Shown one piece after another: positions 43,801 through 54,050 of a stretch of 64,000 bases of DNA. Position 1 is the first letter of the stretch, and each line of letters starts with the position of its first letter. The DNA comes from Pseudomonas sp. Irchel s3b2 (lineage in GTDB: Bacteria; Pseudomonadota; Gammaproteobacteria; Pseudomonadales; Pseudomonadaceae): NCBI RefSeq assembly GCF_900187445.1, contig NZ_FYEB01000006.1:124001-188000 (forward strand), written 5' to 3'. The translations under genes and the position numbers were made by a program. The notes below the pieces were generated by a model. It was not told where the DNA came from. It made no database searches and worked only from the letters and a program-made list of their open reading frames with translations.

Positions 43801-45770
43801 ACCAGGCGGTTAAAGGCATCGTTCTCGGCATCGCCACGCACGATGTGGACAAATGCGTCCTGCAAGGTGTCGTTGAGTTGCTGGATGTCGAGTTCCAGGC
43901 CTTCGGCGGCGGTAAACGCGAAGTCGTGAATCCAGAATTCGCGGCCATTGTTGTGACGCAGGCGATACGGGAACTCACCCAGCACACGCAGACCAAGGTT
44001 TTCCAGGATCGGCAACACGTCGGACAACGCCAGCGGCGTATCGGCGTGGTACAGCTTGCAGTGCAGCATTCGCTGACCGGAAACCTGAGCCAATGGCTGA
44101 TAGAAGCTCATGACCAGCGGATTTTTTTCGTTCAGGCTCAGCAGGTGCTGCATGTCGACCACAGCCGAGTGGGCTGCGAAACGCTCGCGGTAACCGGCCG
44201 GGAAACCTTTCGGGAAGTCGGCCAGCACGTTGGTGCCGTGGGCTTCGCCGAAGCTTTCGACCACCAGGCTCGCGTAGTCGTCCTGCCAGCTGCGGCATGC
44301 CTGCACCACTTCTTTTTCCAGCAGAATCGGGTCGATGTCCAGACGGTTCTTCGGATCGACGCGCAGAATCAGTTGCACACGGGCCAGCACGGACTCGGAG
44401 AAGAAGGTCCAGAACTCGCAGTCCGAGGCTTTCAGACGATCCATCAGCACTTGCTGGATCTTCTGGCGCACTTCGGTGGAGTAGATGTCGCGCGGCACGT
44501 AGGCCAGGCAGTAGCAGAAACGGCCATACGGGTCTTTGCGCAGGAACACGCGAATCTTGTTGCGTTCCTGGATCTGTACGATCGACATCACAGTGGTGAA
44601 CAGCTCGTCCACCGGGGTCTGGAACAGGTCGTCGCGCGGCAACACTTCAAGCACCTGGGCCAGTTCCTTGCCCAAGTGAGCCTTGGCCTGGAAGCCCGAA
44701 CGCTGTTCGATGATCTCGACCTTGCGACGGATGTAAGGAATGACCCGCACGCTTTCGCCATACACCGAGGAGGTGTACAGGCCCATGAAACGGCATTCCT
44801 TGATAACCTTGCCATCGGCATCGATCTGACGAATCGACACGTAATCCGGGTATGCCGGACGGTGAACACGGCTTGGGTGTGCAGCCTTGGCGAACGACAG
44901 CGGCGTCGGTTCGCGCAGGTAGTTCACGGCGTAGTCTTCGATACGCAGATCATCGACCGTCAGGCCGGCGCGCAACAGTTTGGTCAGGCCGAGGAACGAG
45001 TTCTGGTCATAGTCGATGTGACCGCCGTTCTGATCCTCGCCCACCACGAATTCTTCGTAGCCCAGGAAGGTGAAGTGGTTGCCCACCAGCCATTCCAGGA
45101 AGCTCTTGATTTCGGACTTTTCGTCGGCGTTGATGATGAACTGGCTGTTGTCGATGCCTTCGATCAGTTCCTGGACCTTGGCTTTCATCGGTTCGAAATC
45201 GGCGACCGCGACGCGGACTTCACCGAGAACCTGCTCCAGCTCTTTGGTCAGCACATTCAGTTCGGCCGTGTTGGCGCAACGGTCGATTTCCAGGTACATC
45301 AGCGATTCTTGCAGAATGCCTTCGCCCTGGGTGCCCTTCGGCAGGATTTCCAACAGCTCGCCCTTGCTGCCGCGACGCACGCTCAGCACAGTGGTTTGCA
45401 GGGTATGAATGCTGTAGCCGCGACGGTTCAGCTCGGTGCGCACCGAGTCCACCAGAAACGGCAGATCGTGGTGCAGCACTTCGACCGCGGTGTGGGTCGA
45501 CTGCCAGCCGTGGCGTTCGTAGTCAGGGTTATAGACGCGCACTTGCGGATGCGCGTGATCGAAGCGCTCAAGCAGGCGCCACGCAGAAAGGGTGCAGCCG
45601 GCGAGATCGGACAACCGACGCTGGGTCAGCTCGTCGAGGGAAATAATGCCGAAGAATTGTTCAGCGAACAGCGCCACTTGTGGCAGTGCCTGTTCACTGA
45701 TGTGCTGCGCCAGTGCCGCTTGCAGTTGGTGCTGGAAGTCGGCTTTGCTGGCTGCGGTGAAGAACGCCAT
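40863..45770 (-). CDS. gdhB: NAD-specific glutamate dehydrogenase, large (180-kDa class)
   Basis: A 1635-residue protein starting MAFFTAASKADFQHQLQAAL. It converts glutamate to 2-oxoglutarate and ammonia. The N-terminal half holds ACT-like regulatory segments. The catalytic and Rossmann parts are in the second half, including the FGNVARGGLRWSDREEDFRT, VPVGAKGGFLPRRLPL, VVGVGDMAGDVFGNGLL and GGIGTYVKAS stretches characteristic of the L-GDH180 class. The open frame upstream of 45770 is not supported. The C-terminal helical region is rich in Ala and Leu. It is monocistronic and ends at a strong terminator. Confidence 0.95.
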   Translation of the reverse strand: MAFFTAASKADFQHQLQAALAQHISEQALPQVALFAEQFFGIISLDELTQRRLSDLAGCTLSAWRLLERFDHAHPQVRVYNPDYERHGWQSTHTAVEVLHHDLPFLVDSVRTELNRRGYSIHTLQTTVLSVRRGSKGELLEILPKGTQGEGILQESLMYLEIDRCANTAELNVLTKELEQVLGEVRVAVADFEPMKAKVQELIEGIDNSQFIINADEKSEIKSFLEWLVGNHFTFLGYEEFVVGEDQNGGHIDYDQNSFLGLTKLLRAGLTVDDLRIEDYAVNYLREPTPLSFAKAAHPSRVHRPAYPDYVSIRQIDADGKVIKECRFMGLYTSSVYGESVRVIPYIRRKVEIIEQRSGFQAKAHLGKELAQVLEVLPRDDLFQTPVDELFTTVMSIVQIQERNKIRVFLRKDPYGRFCYCLAYVPRDIYSTEVRQKIQQVLMDRLKASDCEFWTFFSESVLARVQLILRVDPKNRLDIDPILLEKEVVQACRSWQDDYASLVVESFGEAHGTNVLADFPKGFPAGYRERFAAHSAVVDMQHLLSLNEKNPLVMSFYQPLAQVSGQRMLHCKLYHADTPLALSDVLPILENLGLRVLGEFPYRLRHNNGREFWIHDFAFTAAEGLELDIQQLNDTLQDAFVHIVRGDAENDAFNRLVLTAGLPWRDVALLRAYARYMKQIRLGFDLGYIASTLNNHTDIARELTRLFKTRFYLARKLASDDLEDKQQRLEHAILAALDDVQVLNEDRILRRYLDLIKATLRTNFYQTDAHGQNKSYFSFKFNPHQIPELPKPVPKFEIFVYSPRVEGVHLRFGNVARGGLRWSDREEDFRTEVLGLVKAQQVKNSVIVPVGAKGGFLPRRLPLGGSRDEIAAEGIACYRIFISGLLDITDNLKDGALVPPANVVRHDDDDPYLVVAADKGTATFSDIANGIAIDYGFWLGDAFASGGSAGYDHKKMGITAKGAWVGVQRHFRERGINVQEDSITVVGVGDMAGDVFGNGLLMSDKLQLVAAFNHLHIFIDPNPEPANSFAERQRLFDLPRSAWSDYDTSIMSEGGGIFSRSAKSIAISPQMQERFDIQADKLTPTELLNALLKAPVDLLWNGGIGTYVKASSESHADVGDKANDALRVNGNELRCKVVGEGGNLGMTQLGRVEFGLNGGGSNTDFIDNAGGVDCSDHEVNIKILLNEVVHAGDMTDKQRNQLLASMTDEVGNLVLGNNYKQTQALSLAARRALPRIAEYKRLMNDLEGRGKLDRAIEFLPAEEAINERVAAGHGLTRAELSVLISYSKIDLKEALLNSLVPDDDYLTRDMETAFPPTLVSKFSAAMRRHRLKREIVSTQIANDLVNHMGITFVQRLKESTGMSPANVAGAYVIVRDIFHLPHWFRQIEALDYQVSADVQLELMDELMRLGRRATRWFLRARRNEQNAARDVAHFGPHLKELGLKLDDLLSGEIRETWQARYQAYVAAGVPELLARMVAGTTHLYTLLPIIEASDVTGQDAADVAKAYFAVGSALDITWYLQQISALPVENNWQALAREAFRDDVDWQQRAITISVLQQGDGTQDVETRLALWMEEHEGMIERWRAMLVEIRAASGTDYAMYAVANRELLDLALSGQAVVPAATPAAVSTELEPAA

Positions 45771-46271
45771 CTGTGGTACTCCGCTTGGGCTTGTTATTGA
45801 TGGAAGCGTCGCGTGCAAACCCCTTTCGGGGCAATCCGTCACCCTGTTCCTGATTCTCGGGCAGAGGAAACAGGATGACAGGTGGGTGAAGCTGGACGAG
45901 ACACTCAGGTCACATTCACCTTCCAAGAATGGGCATCTGCAAAAACGACTGCCAAGGCAACAGGCAATGCCTTTACGGGTGCTCATCCGTTGCGCAGCTT
46001 AACGAGTGCGGCAAGGGCCATGCTTGCAGCGCTGCGACATATTCGGTCATCGGCACGCAACTCGCGGCATGTGCCTCGAACAACACTAGCAGTCGTGCAG
46101 GAAAATGGGCGTTTTATGCCCGGTTTTACGGCACCTGCGTGCCAAAAATGACCAATGACACAGTGAATGTTCACGACACATCTTCTGACACTCAGCCGAG
46201 CAGAAATTCCCGAGGGCTGGCAGAATTGTCTTTTGTTACGTTCACCACGCTCGCCGAGCCAGGATTTTCCC
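45771..46271. other. Intergenic region between gdhB and a small acidic protein gene
   Basis: About 500 bases between two divergent genes. It must hold the gdhB promoter and that of the next gene. Open frames on both strands cross it but none has a ribosome site or protein-like composition. I see no repeats or clear promoter elements. Confidence 0.5.
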
Positions 46272-46625
46272 ATGCAAATGACAACTGACCTCTTGATCGT
46301 CAACCCGTGCGACGAAGAAGAAGACAACTTGGCCATGCTCTGCTGCACCAGCGCCGAGGGCGAAATGTTCCTGATGAGCCGCTTTCCGGACGAGGATGAA
46401 CTGGAGATCATCTTCCACGACAAGCCTTCGGCCCTCAACGGTGTGAAAGTCACCCTCAGCCCCGACCGCCTGCTGATCGAAATCGCCGCCGCGGACGTCG
46501 ATGTGCTCGATGGCGAAGATTCGCTGGAAATTCTGCATAGCACCGATGCGCAGGACCTGGTTGAGGTGGAAGAAACCTTGCAGAACATTCTTAAGGGGAC
46601 TGGTACTTACATCAGCGAACTCTGA
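46272..46625 (+). CDS. Small acidic protein of unknown function
   Basis: A 117-residue protein starting MQMTTDLLIVNPCDEEEDNL, strongly acidic (runs of Asp/Glu), with beta-rich segments (LEIIFHDKPSALNGVKVTLS, RLLIEIAAADVDVLDGEDSL). AGGA lies nine bases before the ATG. No membrane segment or signal peptide. I do not recognise the family. Confidence 0.75.
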   Translation: MQMTTDLLIVNPCDEEEDNLAMLCCTSAEGEMFLMSRFPDEDELEIIFHDKPSALNGVKVTLSPDRLLIEIAAADVDVLDGEDSLEILHSTDAQDLVEVEETLQNILKGTGTYISEL

Positions 46626-46638
46626 AGGTGGCTGAACG

Positions 46639-46740
46639 GACGCCTTCGCGGGCAAGCCTCGCTCCTACAGGTACCGAGGCACTGCAATAATGTGTCCGAC
46701 TCAATACCTGTAGGAGCGAGGCTTGCCCGCGAAGGCGTCC
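46639..46740. repeat. REP doublet, family B
   Basis: An inverted pair with extended arms (GGACGCCTTCGCGGGC and its complement), between the small acidic protein gene and the MoxR operon. Confidence 0.9.
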
Positions 46741-46914
46741 AAAAGAACACCGCAATACCCACCCCCTACAAAATTCCAACAGTTTCGCCCATCAATTCCC
46801 GTACTTTGCACAAAATGCCGTTAGTCGCCGCCCCCCGCGATGGATTAAAGTAACGCCCCCAGCCATGGCGTTATTCGAACGTCTTCGGTCACCCTTTCCA
46901 GGAACAGTCAATCG

Positions 46915-47874
<960 letters not shown>

Positions 47875-47879
47875 CCCCG

Positions 47880-48824
47880 ATGAACGCCCTCCTGCCGCCC
47901 GAGCCGGGCATCCGTGTCAGCCTCGCCGAGCTGATCGAGATGCGCCATCGCGTGCGTGAAGTGCAGCTGTTTTCCACGCCGAGCCAGCGCAGCCCGCTGA
48001 TCGGCCTGCACCACTCCAAACTGCGCGGGCGTGGGGTGGACTTCGATCAGGTGCGGGTCTATCAGGCTGGTGATGATGTGCGAAGCATCGACTGGCGCGT
48101 CACCGCCCGGACCCAGGAGCCTCATACCAAGCTATTCCATGAAGAACGCGAGCGGCCGATTTTCATCATGGTCGAACAGAGCCGCCGGCTGTTTTTCGGT
48201 TCGGGGCTGATGTTCAAATCGGTACTTGCCGCCCAGGCAGCGAGCCTGATTGGCTGGGCCGCGTTGGGTCATAACGACCGGGTCGGCGGGCTGGTGTTCG
48301 GCGACGACGAGCACTACGAAATCAAGCCGCGACGCAGCAAACAGAGCCTGCTGCAATTGCTTAACCGACTGGTGCGGGTCAATCAGTCGCTGCACACCGA
48401 ACGTGAGCCGGACCGCGACGCCTTCGGCATTGCCCTGCGCCGTGCCCGGGAAGTGTTGCGCCCCGGCAGCCTGGTGATCGTGATCTGCGACGAACGCGCC
48501 TTGTCCGACAGCGCCGAACAGCAGCTGAGTCTGTTGTCGCGTCATTGCGACCTGTTGCTGCTGCCCGTATCCGATCCACTGGATCACGCCCTGCCCGCCG
48601 CCGGCTTGCTTCGTTTTGCCGAACGCGGGGCGCAACTGGAACTCGACACGTTGAATTTCGATTTGCGCCAAGCCTATCGCGCACAAGCTGAAGCACGTAT
48701 CGCCCGCTGGGAACTGCTGGCGCAAAAGCTGCGGGTGTTGCTGATGCCGTTGAGCACCCAAAGCGAAATGGTCGAGCAACTGCGCGAATACTTGAATCCG
48801 CAACGTCCGGGGAAAAGTCGATGA
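47880..48824 (+). CDS. DUF58 domain protein
   Basis: A 314-residue soluble protein starting MNALLPPEPGIRVSLAELIE; a TTG at 47871 overlapping the MoxR stop is the alternative, and neither start has a strong ribosome site. The DUF58 hallmark is LRGRGVDFDQVRVYQAGDDV followed by RSIDWRVTARTQEPHTK. The following VWA-like fold has a degenerate metal site (VEQSRRLFFGSG). It is the usual companion of MoxR. Confidence 0.92.
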   Translation: MNALLPPEPGIRVSLAELIEMRHRVREVQLFSTPSQRSPLIGLHHSKLRGRGVDFDQVRVYQAGDDVRSIDWRVTARTQEPHTKLFHEERERPIFIMVEQSRRLFFGSGLMFKSVLAAQAASLIGWAALGHNDRVGGLVFGDDEHYEIKPRRSKQSLLQLLNRLVRVNQSLHTEREPDRDAFGIALRRAREVLRPGSLVIVICDERALSDSAEQQLSLLSRHCDLLLLPVSDPLDHALPAAGLLRFAERGAQLELDTLNFDLRQAYRAQAEARIARWELLAQKLRVLLMPLSTQSEMVEQLREYLNPQRPGKSR

Positions 48825-49315
48825 GCAGCGTCGATCAACTGCAACCGCTGATTTCCCCGCCACCGATCGGCTTCTGGCCGCCGGCGCCGGGCTGGTGGCT
48901 GCTACTGTTGTTGCTGCCACTGATCGGTTTCGGCCTGTGGCAGTTGCGCCGTTTCATTCCAAACAAGCGCCCTGTCGTCCGCGCCGAACAACCGCTGGAC
49001 CCGGTGCGTCTCGCCGCCCTGGCCGAACTCGCCCGAATGCCCAAACCCTATGACGGAGCCCCGGCCGGTGCCTGGCTGCAGCAACTCAACGGGTTGCTCA
49101 AACGGCTGTGCCGCAACCATTACCCCTACAGCCAGAGCCATACCCTTAACGGGCGCAAATGGCTGGCGTTCCTCGATAATCGCTGCCCGGCCGCCGGCCT
49201 CACGCGCTGGATGGTGCTGGTGGAAGGCGCCTACAAACCTGAATGCAAACTCGACGACAAGGCCATCGCTGGGCTGACTCAAGCCGTCGACACCTGGATT
49301 CGCAAACATGTTTGA
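48821..49315 (+). CDS. DUF4381 membrane protein
   Basis: A 164-residue protein with one membrane helix (about 22-43, PGWWLLLLLLPLIGFGLWQL) and a cytoplasmic or periplasmic helical domain (PVRLAALAELARMPKPYDGA, LLKRLCRNHYPYSQSHTL). The start overlaps the DUF58 stop by four bases (ATGA). It is a standard part of Pseudomonas Bat operons. Confidence 0.9.
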   Translation: MSSVDQLQPLISPPPIGFWPPAPGWWLLLLLLPLIGFGLWQLRRFIPNKRPVVRAEQPLDPVRLAALAELARMPKPYDGAPAGAWLQQLNGLLKRLCRNHYPYSQSHTLNGRKWLAFLDNRCPAAGLTRWMVLVEGAYKPECKLDDKAIAGLTQAVDTWIRKHV

Positions 49316-50402
49316 GTTCGCCTGGCCGTGGATCTTCGCCCTGCTGCCACTGCCCTGGGTGATGCGGGTACTGCTGCCGGTGGCCGACAGCGGCGAACCG
49401 GCGCTCAAAGTCAGCTTTCTCAGCGACCTCGAAGGCCTGGCCCGCCGTCGCGCCCGGGCGAATCTGCCTGCGTGGCGTCAGCAAGCACCGTTCATTTTGC
49501 TGTGGCTGTTATTGCTGATCGCCGCGGCGCGCCCGCAATGGCTCGGCGAACCCCTGCCGGTTGCCGCCAGTGGCCGCGATCTGCTGGTGGCGGTGGACGT
49601 GTCCGGCTCCATGGACTTCCCCGACATGCAGTGGCAGAACGAAGACGTCAGCCGACTGGCGCTGGTGCAGCATTTGCTCGGTGATTTTCTTGAAAGTCGC
49701 GACGGTGACCGGGTCGGGTTGATCCTGTTCGGCAGCCAGGCCTATCTGCAAGCGCCGCTAACCTTCGACCGGCACACCGTTCGCGTGTGGCTCGACGAAG
49801 CGCGGATTGGCATTGCCGGCAAGAACACCGCGATTGGCGATGCCATCGGCCTGGCCCTCAAACGCCTGCGTCAACGCCCGGCACAAAGTCGTGTGCTGAT
49901 TCTGGTCACCGATGGCGCCAACAATGGCGGCGAAATCGATCCGCTGACCGCCGCACGCCTGGCGGCCACAGAAGGCGTGAAAATCTACCCTATCGGTATC
50001 GGCGCCGATCCGGAGCAAAGTGGCACCCTGGGATTTCTGGGCGTCAACCCGAGCCTGGACCTCGACGAACCGGCCTTGAAGGCCATCGCCCAAGCCACTG
50101 GCGGCCAGTACTTCCGCGCCCACGACGGCAAGGAATTACAGGCGATCAAGCTCACCCTCGACAAACTGGAACCGGTGACCCAGCAACCCACGCAGGCCCG
50201 CCCGGCCCAAGCGTTGTATCACTGGCCTTTGGCGATGGCATTGCTGTTGAGCCTGCTGCTGGTTGTCCGCGTGCGTTGGCCAGATAACCCGTTGCAACGG
50301 CTGTTTACCAAGGGGCTATTTACCAAAGAGCGGCTTGTGCAAACGCAACGGCCCGACTGGCGTCAGCGACTCAAACGCCTGCGTCTGCGGAGGCGCCGAT
50401 GA
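49308..50402 (+). CDS. VWA-domain membrane protein (BatA-like)
   Basis: A 364-residue protein: N-terminal membrane segments (about 5-22 and 58-76), a VWA domain (about 85-285) with an intact metal-binding site (VAVDVSGSMDFPDM, and the Asp of LVTDGANNGG), and a C-terminal membrane helix (about 303-322) with a basic Arg-rich tail. The start overlaps the DUF4381 gene by eight bases. Confidence 0.93.
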   Translation: MFEFAWPWIFALLPLPWVMRVLLPVADSGEPALKVSFLSDLEGLARRRARANLPAWRQQAPFILLWLLLLIAAARPQWLGEPLPVAASGRDLLVAVDVSGSMDFPDMQWQNEDVSRLALVQHLLGDFLESRDGDRVGLILFGSQAYLQAPLTFDRHTVRVWLDEARIGIAGKNTAIGDAIGLALKRLRQRPAQSRVLILVTDGANNGGEIDPLTAARLAATEGVKIYPIGIGADPEQSGTLGFLGVNPSLDLDEPALKAIAQATGGQYFRAHDGKELQAIKLTLDKLEPVTQQPTQARPAQALYHWPLAMALLLSLLLVVRVRWPDNPLQRLFTKGLFTKERLVQTQRPDWRQRLKRLRLRRRR

Positions 50403-52135
50403 TTGCGCTCTGGCCGCACTGGCTCCGCCCTTGGTGGCTGCTGTTGTTGCCGTTGCTGGGGTGGTTGCTCTGGCAACTCTGGCACCGACAGAAGCGCGCC
50501 GGCCGCTGGCAAATGATTCTGCCGCCGGCCTTCCATGCCGCGCTGCTCAGTGGTGGCAGCGGTCGCGAGAGCAAACTGCCGTGGGTCGCTCTGGGCCTGG
50601 CTTGGGTGCTGGCCGTGCTGGCCCTGCTGGGGCCGAGCTGGCAGCGCGTCGAGCAAACTGGTCAGAAACCCGCTGACCCGCTGGTGATATTGCTTGAACT
50701 GACCCCGGAAATGCTCGCCACCGACGTGGCGCCGAACAGACTGGAACAGGCCCGGCGCAAACTGTTCGACCTGTTGCAAAACCGCAGCGACGCGCAGACC
50801 GCAATCGTCGTCTACGCCGGCAGCGCTCACACTCTGGTACCGCTTTCGGATGACCTGTCGACCAGCCGCAACCTGCTGGATGCGCTCAAGCCGTCGCTGA
50901 TGCCCCAAGCCGGTCATCGTGCCGATCTGGCGGTGGCCAAGGCCCTGACGCTGCTGGATCAGGGCGCCCTCGGCCAGGGGCGGATCCTGCTGATCGGTTC
51001 GTCGCTGACGGAACAGGAACGCCAAGGCATTCGTCAGTCGCTGGACGACAGGTCCACGCCATTTCTGATGCTCGGTATCGGCACCGCCGAAGGTGCGCCG
51101 GTCGCGCAGGACGACGGCAGTTTCCTCAAGGATGATCTGGGCGCGATTCTGGTGCCGAATCTGGACGGTCCCAGCCTGAAAGCCTTTGCCAATGGCCTGG
51201 GCGGACGTTATCGCCAGGCGCGTCTGGACGATGCCGATCTGCGCGGCCTTGGCCTGCTCGACGGCCCACGGGATCTGCGCAACGACGGTCAGACATTGCG
51301 CCTCGACACTTGGGCCGATCAGGGCTACTGGCTGCTGTTGCCGCTGTTATTACTGGCCGCCTGTGCCGGGCGCCGGGGTTGGCTGTTCTGCCTGCCGCTG
51401 CTGTTCCTGCTGCCGCAACCGAGCTACGCCTTCGACTTCGAAGACTTGTGGCTGCGTCCCGATCAGCAGGGCCTGCATTTGCTCAAACAAAAGCGTCCGG
51501 CCGAAGCCGTGCAACATTTCGAAGATCCGCAATGGCAAGGCGTGGCGCTCTATGAAGCCGGCGACTACAGTGGCGCCGCCCAGCGGTTTGCCCAAGGCAG
51601 CGATGCCCACGCCCACTACAATCGGGGTAACGCCCTGGCCAAAAGCGGTGAGCTGGAAGCAGCGCTGGATGCTTACGAACAAGCATTGGAACGTCAACCG
51701 GATCTGCGCCCTGCCCTGACCAATAAGGCATTGGTGGAAAGTCTGCTCAAACAGAAAGCCTCAGCGCCGCCCGTCGAGCCGGACAAAACCGCCGATGGAG
51801 AAACCGAAACCATCACCCAGGAAACGCCGCCGGGCAGTGCCACCCAACCAAGCGATGGCCAGCCGAAAACCGACGCCGAGCAAACCACGCCGGACGCCGA
51901 ACAGCCGCCCACGACGCCACCGCAACCGGGCGCCAATGAGGTCCCCGGCAGCGAGTTGGGGGATGAGCAAAGCACCACGCCACCGCGGCGCCCGGCCAGC
52001 GACATGCTCGAAGGCGAACAGCGCCAGGCGCTGGAACAATGGCTGCGCAAGATCCCGGATGACCCCGGTGAATTACTCCGACGCAAATTTTGGTACGAAC
52101 AGCAACAACATCAGGATCAGGGAAAAACTCGATGA
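50399..52135 (+). CDS. VWA-TPR membrane protein (BatB/BatC-like fusion)
   Basis: A 578-residue protein: two membrane segments near the N-terminus, a VWA domain (about 85-285) whose metal site is degenerate (LLELTPEMLATD in place of DxSxS), one or two membrane segments (about 305-340), TPR-like repeats (about 350-455: GLHLLKQKRPAEAVQHFEDP, AHYNRGNALAKSGELEAALD), and a Pro/Thr/Glu-rich tail ending in a short basic helical part. It starts inside the BatA stop (ATGA). Confidence 0.92.
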   Translation: MIALWPHWLRPWWLLLLPLLGWLLWQLWHRQKRAGRWQMILPPAFHAALLSGGSGRESKLPWVALGLAWVLAVLALLGPSWQRVEQTGQKPADPLVILLELTPEMLATDVAPNRLEQARRKLFDLLQNRSDAQTAIVVYAGSAHTLVPLSDDLSTSRNLLDALKPSLMPQAGHRADLAVAKALTLLDQGALGQGRILLIGSSLTEQERQGIRQSLDDRSTPFLMLGIGTAEGAPVAQDDGSFLKDDLGAILVPNLDGPSLKAFANGLGGRYRQARLDDADLRGLGLLDGPRDLRNDGQTLRLDTWADQGYWLLLPLLLLAACAGRRGWLFCLPLLFLLPQPSYAFDFEDLWLRPDQQGLHLLKQKRPAEAVQHFEDPQWQGVALYEAGDYSGAAQRFAQGSDAHAHYNRGNALAKSGELEAALDAYEQALERQPDLRPALTNKALVESLLKQKASAPPVEPDKTADGETETITQETPPGSATQPSDGQPKTDAEQTTPDAEQPPTTPPQPGANEVPGSELGDEQSTTPPRRPASDMLEGEQRQALEQWLRKIPDDPGELLRRKFWYEQQQHQDQGKTR

Positions 52136-53784
52136 CCCGCTTCACCGCCTTCTTGCTCGCACTGTTGCCCGCCCTGTTGCTCTGTGCCGTTCAGGCCCAA
52201 GCCGCAGGGCTGGTCGCCAGCGTCGATCGCAGCCGCCTGAATTCCGGCGAGACAGTCGAATTGACCCTGGAAACCAGCGACGTGACCCAGTTCGGCAAAC
52301 CCGACCTGACCCCGCTGGAGCCGCTGTTCGAGGTGCGCGGCACCCGTCAGGTCAACCAATTGAACACCCTCAACGGCGACACTCAAGCAACCACCCGCTG
52401 GATCATCACCCTGCTGCCCCGGCAAAACGGCAGCGTGGTGATTCCATCGCTGCAACTGGGCGACGTCCAGAGCCAGCCGATTACCGTGCAGGTGATCGAG
52501 AGCGAAACCCAGGACAGCAGCAACGCACTGGCGCCGGTGTTCATCGAGGCCAGCCTCGACCAGAACAGCGTCTATGTGCAGGCTCAGGCGATCCTGACCT
52601 TGCGCATTTACCATTCGGTGTCGCTGTATGACGACAGCAGCCTGACCCCATTGCAGATTCCCGATGCGCGCATCGAACAGCTAGGCGACTCGCGCACCTA
52701 CGAAAAAGTCATCAACGGATTGCGCCATGGCGTGATCGAAATGCGCTACGCGATCTACCCGCAGCACAGCGGTGAATTGACCATTCCAGCGCAGATGTTC
52801 AGCGCCACACTGGTCGATACCTTGCCGTCCCAGGACGCAACACCTCAAGGGCCGAGGCCGGGCAAGCTGATGCGCGTCAAATCCGCCGAAATCCCATTGA
52901 CGGTCAAGGCCAAACCCGGCACGTATCCGGCCGATGTTCCCTGGCTGCCGGCCCGCAGCCTGAGCCTGAGCGAAAGCTGGAGCCCGGAACCGGATCTTGC
53001 GCAGGTCGGCGACTCGCTGACCCGCAGCCTGATCTTGAACGCCGAAGGCCTCGCCAGTTCGCAACTGCCTCCGTTGCCCGCCACCGAGATCAACGGCCTG
53101 CGGCGCTACCCGGATCAACCGGTGCTGGGCAACCAGAGCAGCGAACGCGGCTTGATCGGCAGTCGCGAGGACCGTGAAGCCCTGGTGCCGACCCGCACCG
53201 GCGCCATCGACTTGCCGAGCGTTGAAGTAGTCTGGTGGAACACCTTCGAGGATCACCTGGAACACAGCAGCCTGCCGGCCCGCACACTGCAAGTGGCGAG
53301 CAATCCGAGCCTGATCGTCGATACCCCGGCAGGCAGCCCGCAGGTGATGTCCGGCGCCAACAACAAAGCCCTCTGGTGGTGGAAACTCAGCACCGTGATT
53401 CTGGCCTGCACCACCCTGCTGGGCTTCGGCCTCTGGTGGCGCGCCCGCTGGCAACCGGCAATCCTGCGAGCGGCGCAGACCGGCCCGAGCCCACGCACCT
53501 TGCTCGACGACCTCAAGCGCGCCTGCCAGGCCAACGACTCCCACGCCACCCGCCAGGCCCTCGACGCCTGGGCCCGCCAGCAACCAGAAACCCTGGCCGA
53601 CATGGCGGCGCGCTTCGTGCCCTTGTCCGATGCCCTCGACGGTCTGAACGGCGCGCTCTACAGCGAAACCGGCCAATACTGGCAAGGCGAAGATCTCTGG
53701 CGCGCGATTCGTGCGATTCCGACGGCCGAAGGGGTTCAGGATATGGTTGGCGATAGCGGGTTGCCGCCGCTTTATCCCAAATAG
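52132..53784 (+). CDS. BatD-like protein
   Basis: A 550-residue exported membrane protein: signal peptide (ending AQAAG, about 25), tandem immunoglobulin-like beta domains of the BatD family (VASVDRSRLNSGETVELTLE, PLFEVRGTRQVNQLNTLNGD, SVYVQAQAILTLRIYHSVSL), one membrane helix (about 420-440, WWWKLSTVILACTTLLGFGL) and a cytoplasmic helical tail. The start overlaps the previous stop (ATGA). Last gene of the operon. Confidence 0.92.
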   Translation: MTRFTAFLLALLPALLLCAVQAQAAGLVASVDRSRLNSGETVELTLETSDVTQFGKPDLTPLEPLFEVRGTRQVNQLNTLNGDTQATTRWIITLLPRQNGSVVIPSLQLGDVQSQPITVQVIESETQDSSNALAPVFIEASLDQNSVYVQAQAILTLRIYHSVSLYDDSSLTPLQIPDARIEQLGDSRTYEKVINGLRHGVIEMRYAIYPQHSGELTIPAQMFSATLVDTLPSQDATPQGPRPGKLMRVKSAEIPLTVKAKPGTYPADVPWLPARSLSLSESWSPEPDLAQVGDSLTRSLILNAEGLASSQLPPLPATEINGLRRYPDQPVLGNQSSERGLIGSREDREALVPTRTGAIDLPSVEVVWWNTFEDHLEHSSLPARTLQVASNPSLIVDTPAGSPQVMSGANNKALWWWKLSTVILACTTLLGFGLWWRARWQPAILRAAQTGPSPRTLLDDLKRACQANDSHATRQALDAWARQQPETLADMAARFVPLSDALDGLNGALYSETGQYWQGEDLWRAIRAIPTAEGVQDMVGDSGLPPLYPK

Positions 53785-53824
53785 AATCAAAAGATTGCAG
53801 CCTCCTGCCGAGGCACACCAATCA

Positions 53825-53919
53825 CCTGTAGGAGCGAGGCTTGCCCGCGAAGAACGATGACGCGGTCTAACAGATGCATCGAGTCATCGTTCTTCGCGGG
53901 CAAGCCTCGCTCCTACAGG
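53825..53919. repeat. REP doublet, family B, downstream of the Bat operon
   Basis: An inverted pair with an inner pair of complementary arms as well (AGAACGATGAC and its mirror GTCATCGTTCT), giving one long stem. It can end the Bat operon transcript. Confidence 0.9.
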
Positions 53920-54050
53920 GATCGTGTTCCTCTGCAAAGCTTCGACATCCCCAAACCCGTGTTCCTTTGCACATTTGCCAGTAAACTCCCCCCTCTTTAG
54001 CCGCCACCATTTTCCTCGCGGCCATCACCTTATTTCCTACGGAGTACGCC

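Noticed and set aside
40644..45800. An open frame of about 1718 codons on the plus strand opposite gdhB
   Set aside because: It is a mirror of the gdhB reading frame in GC-rich DNA. gdhB itself is clearly recognised on the minus strand, and the antisense product has no recognisable domain.
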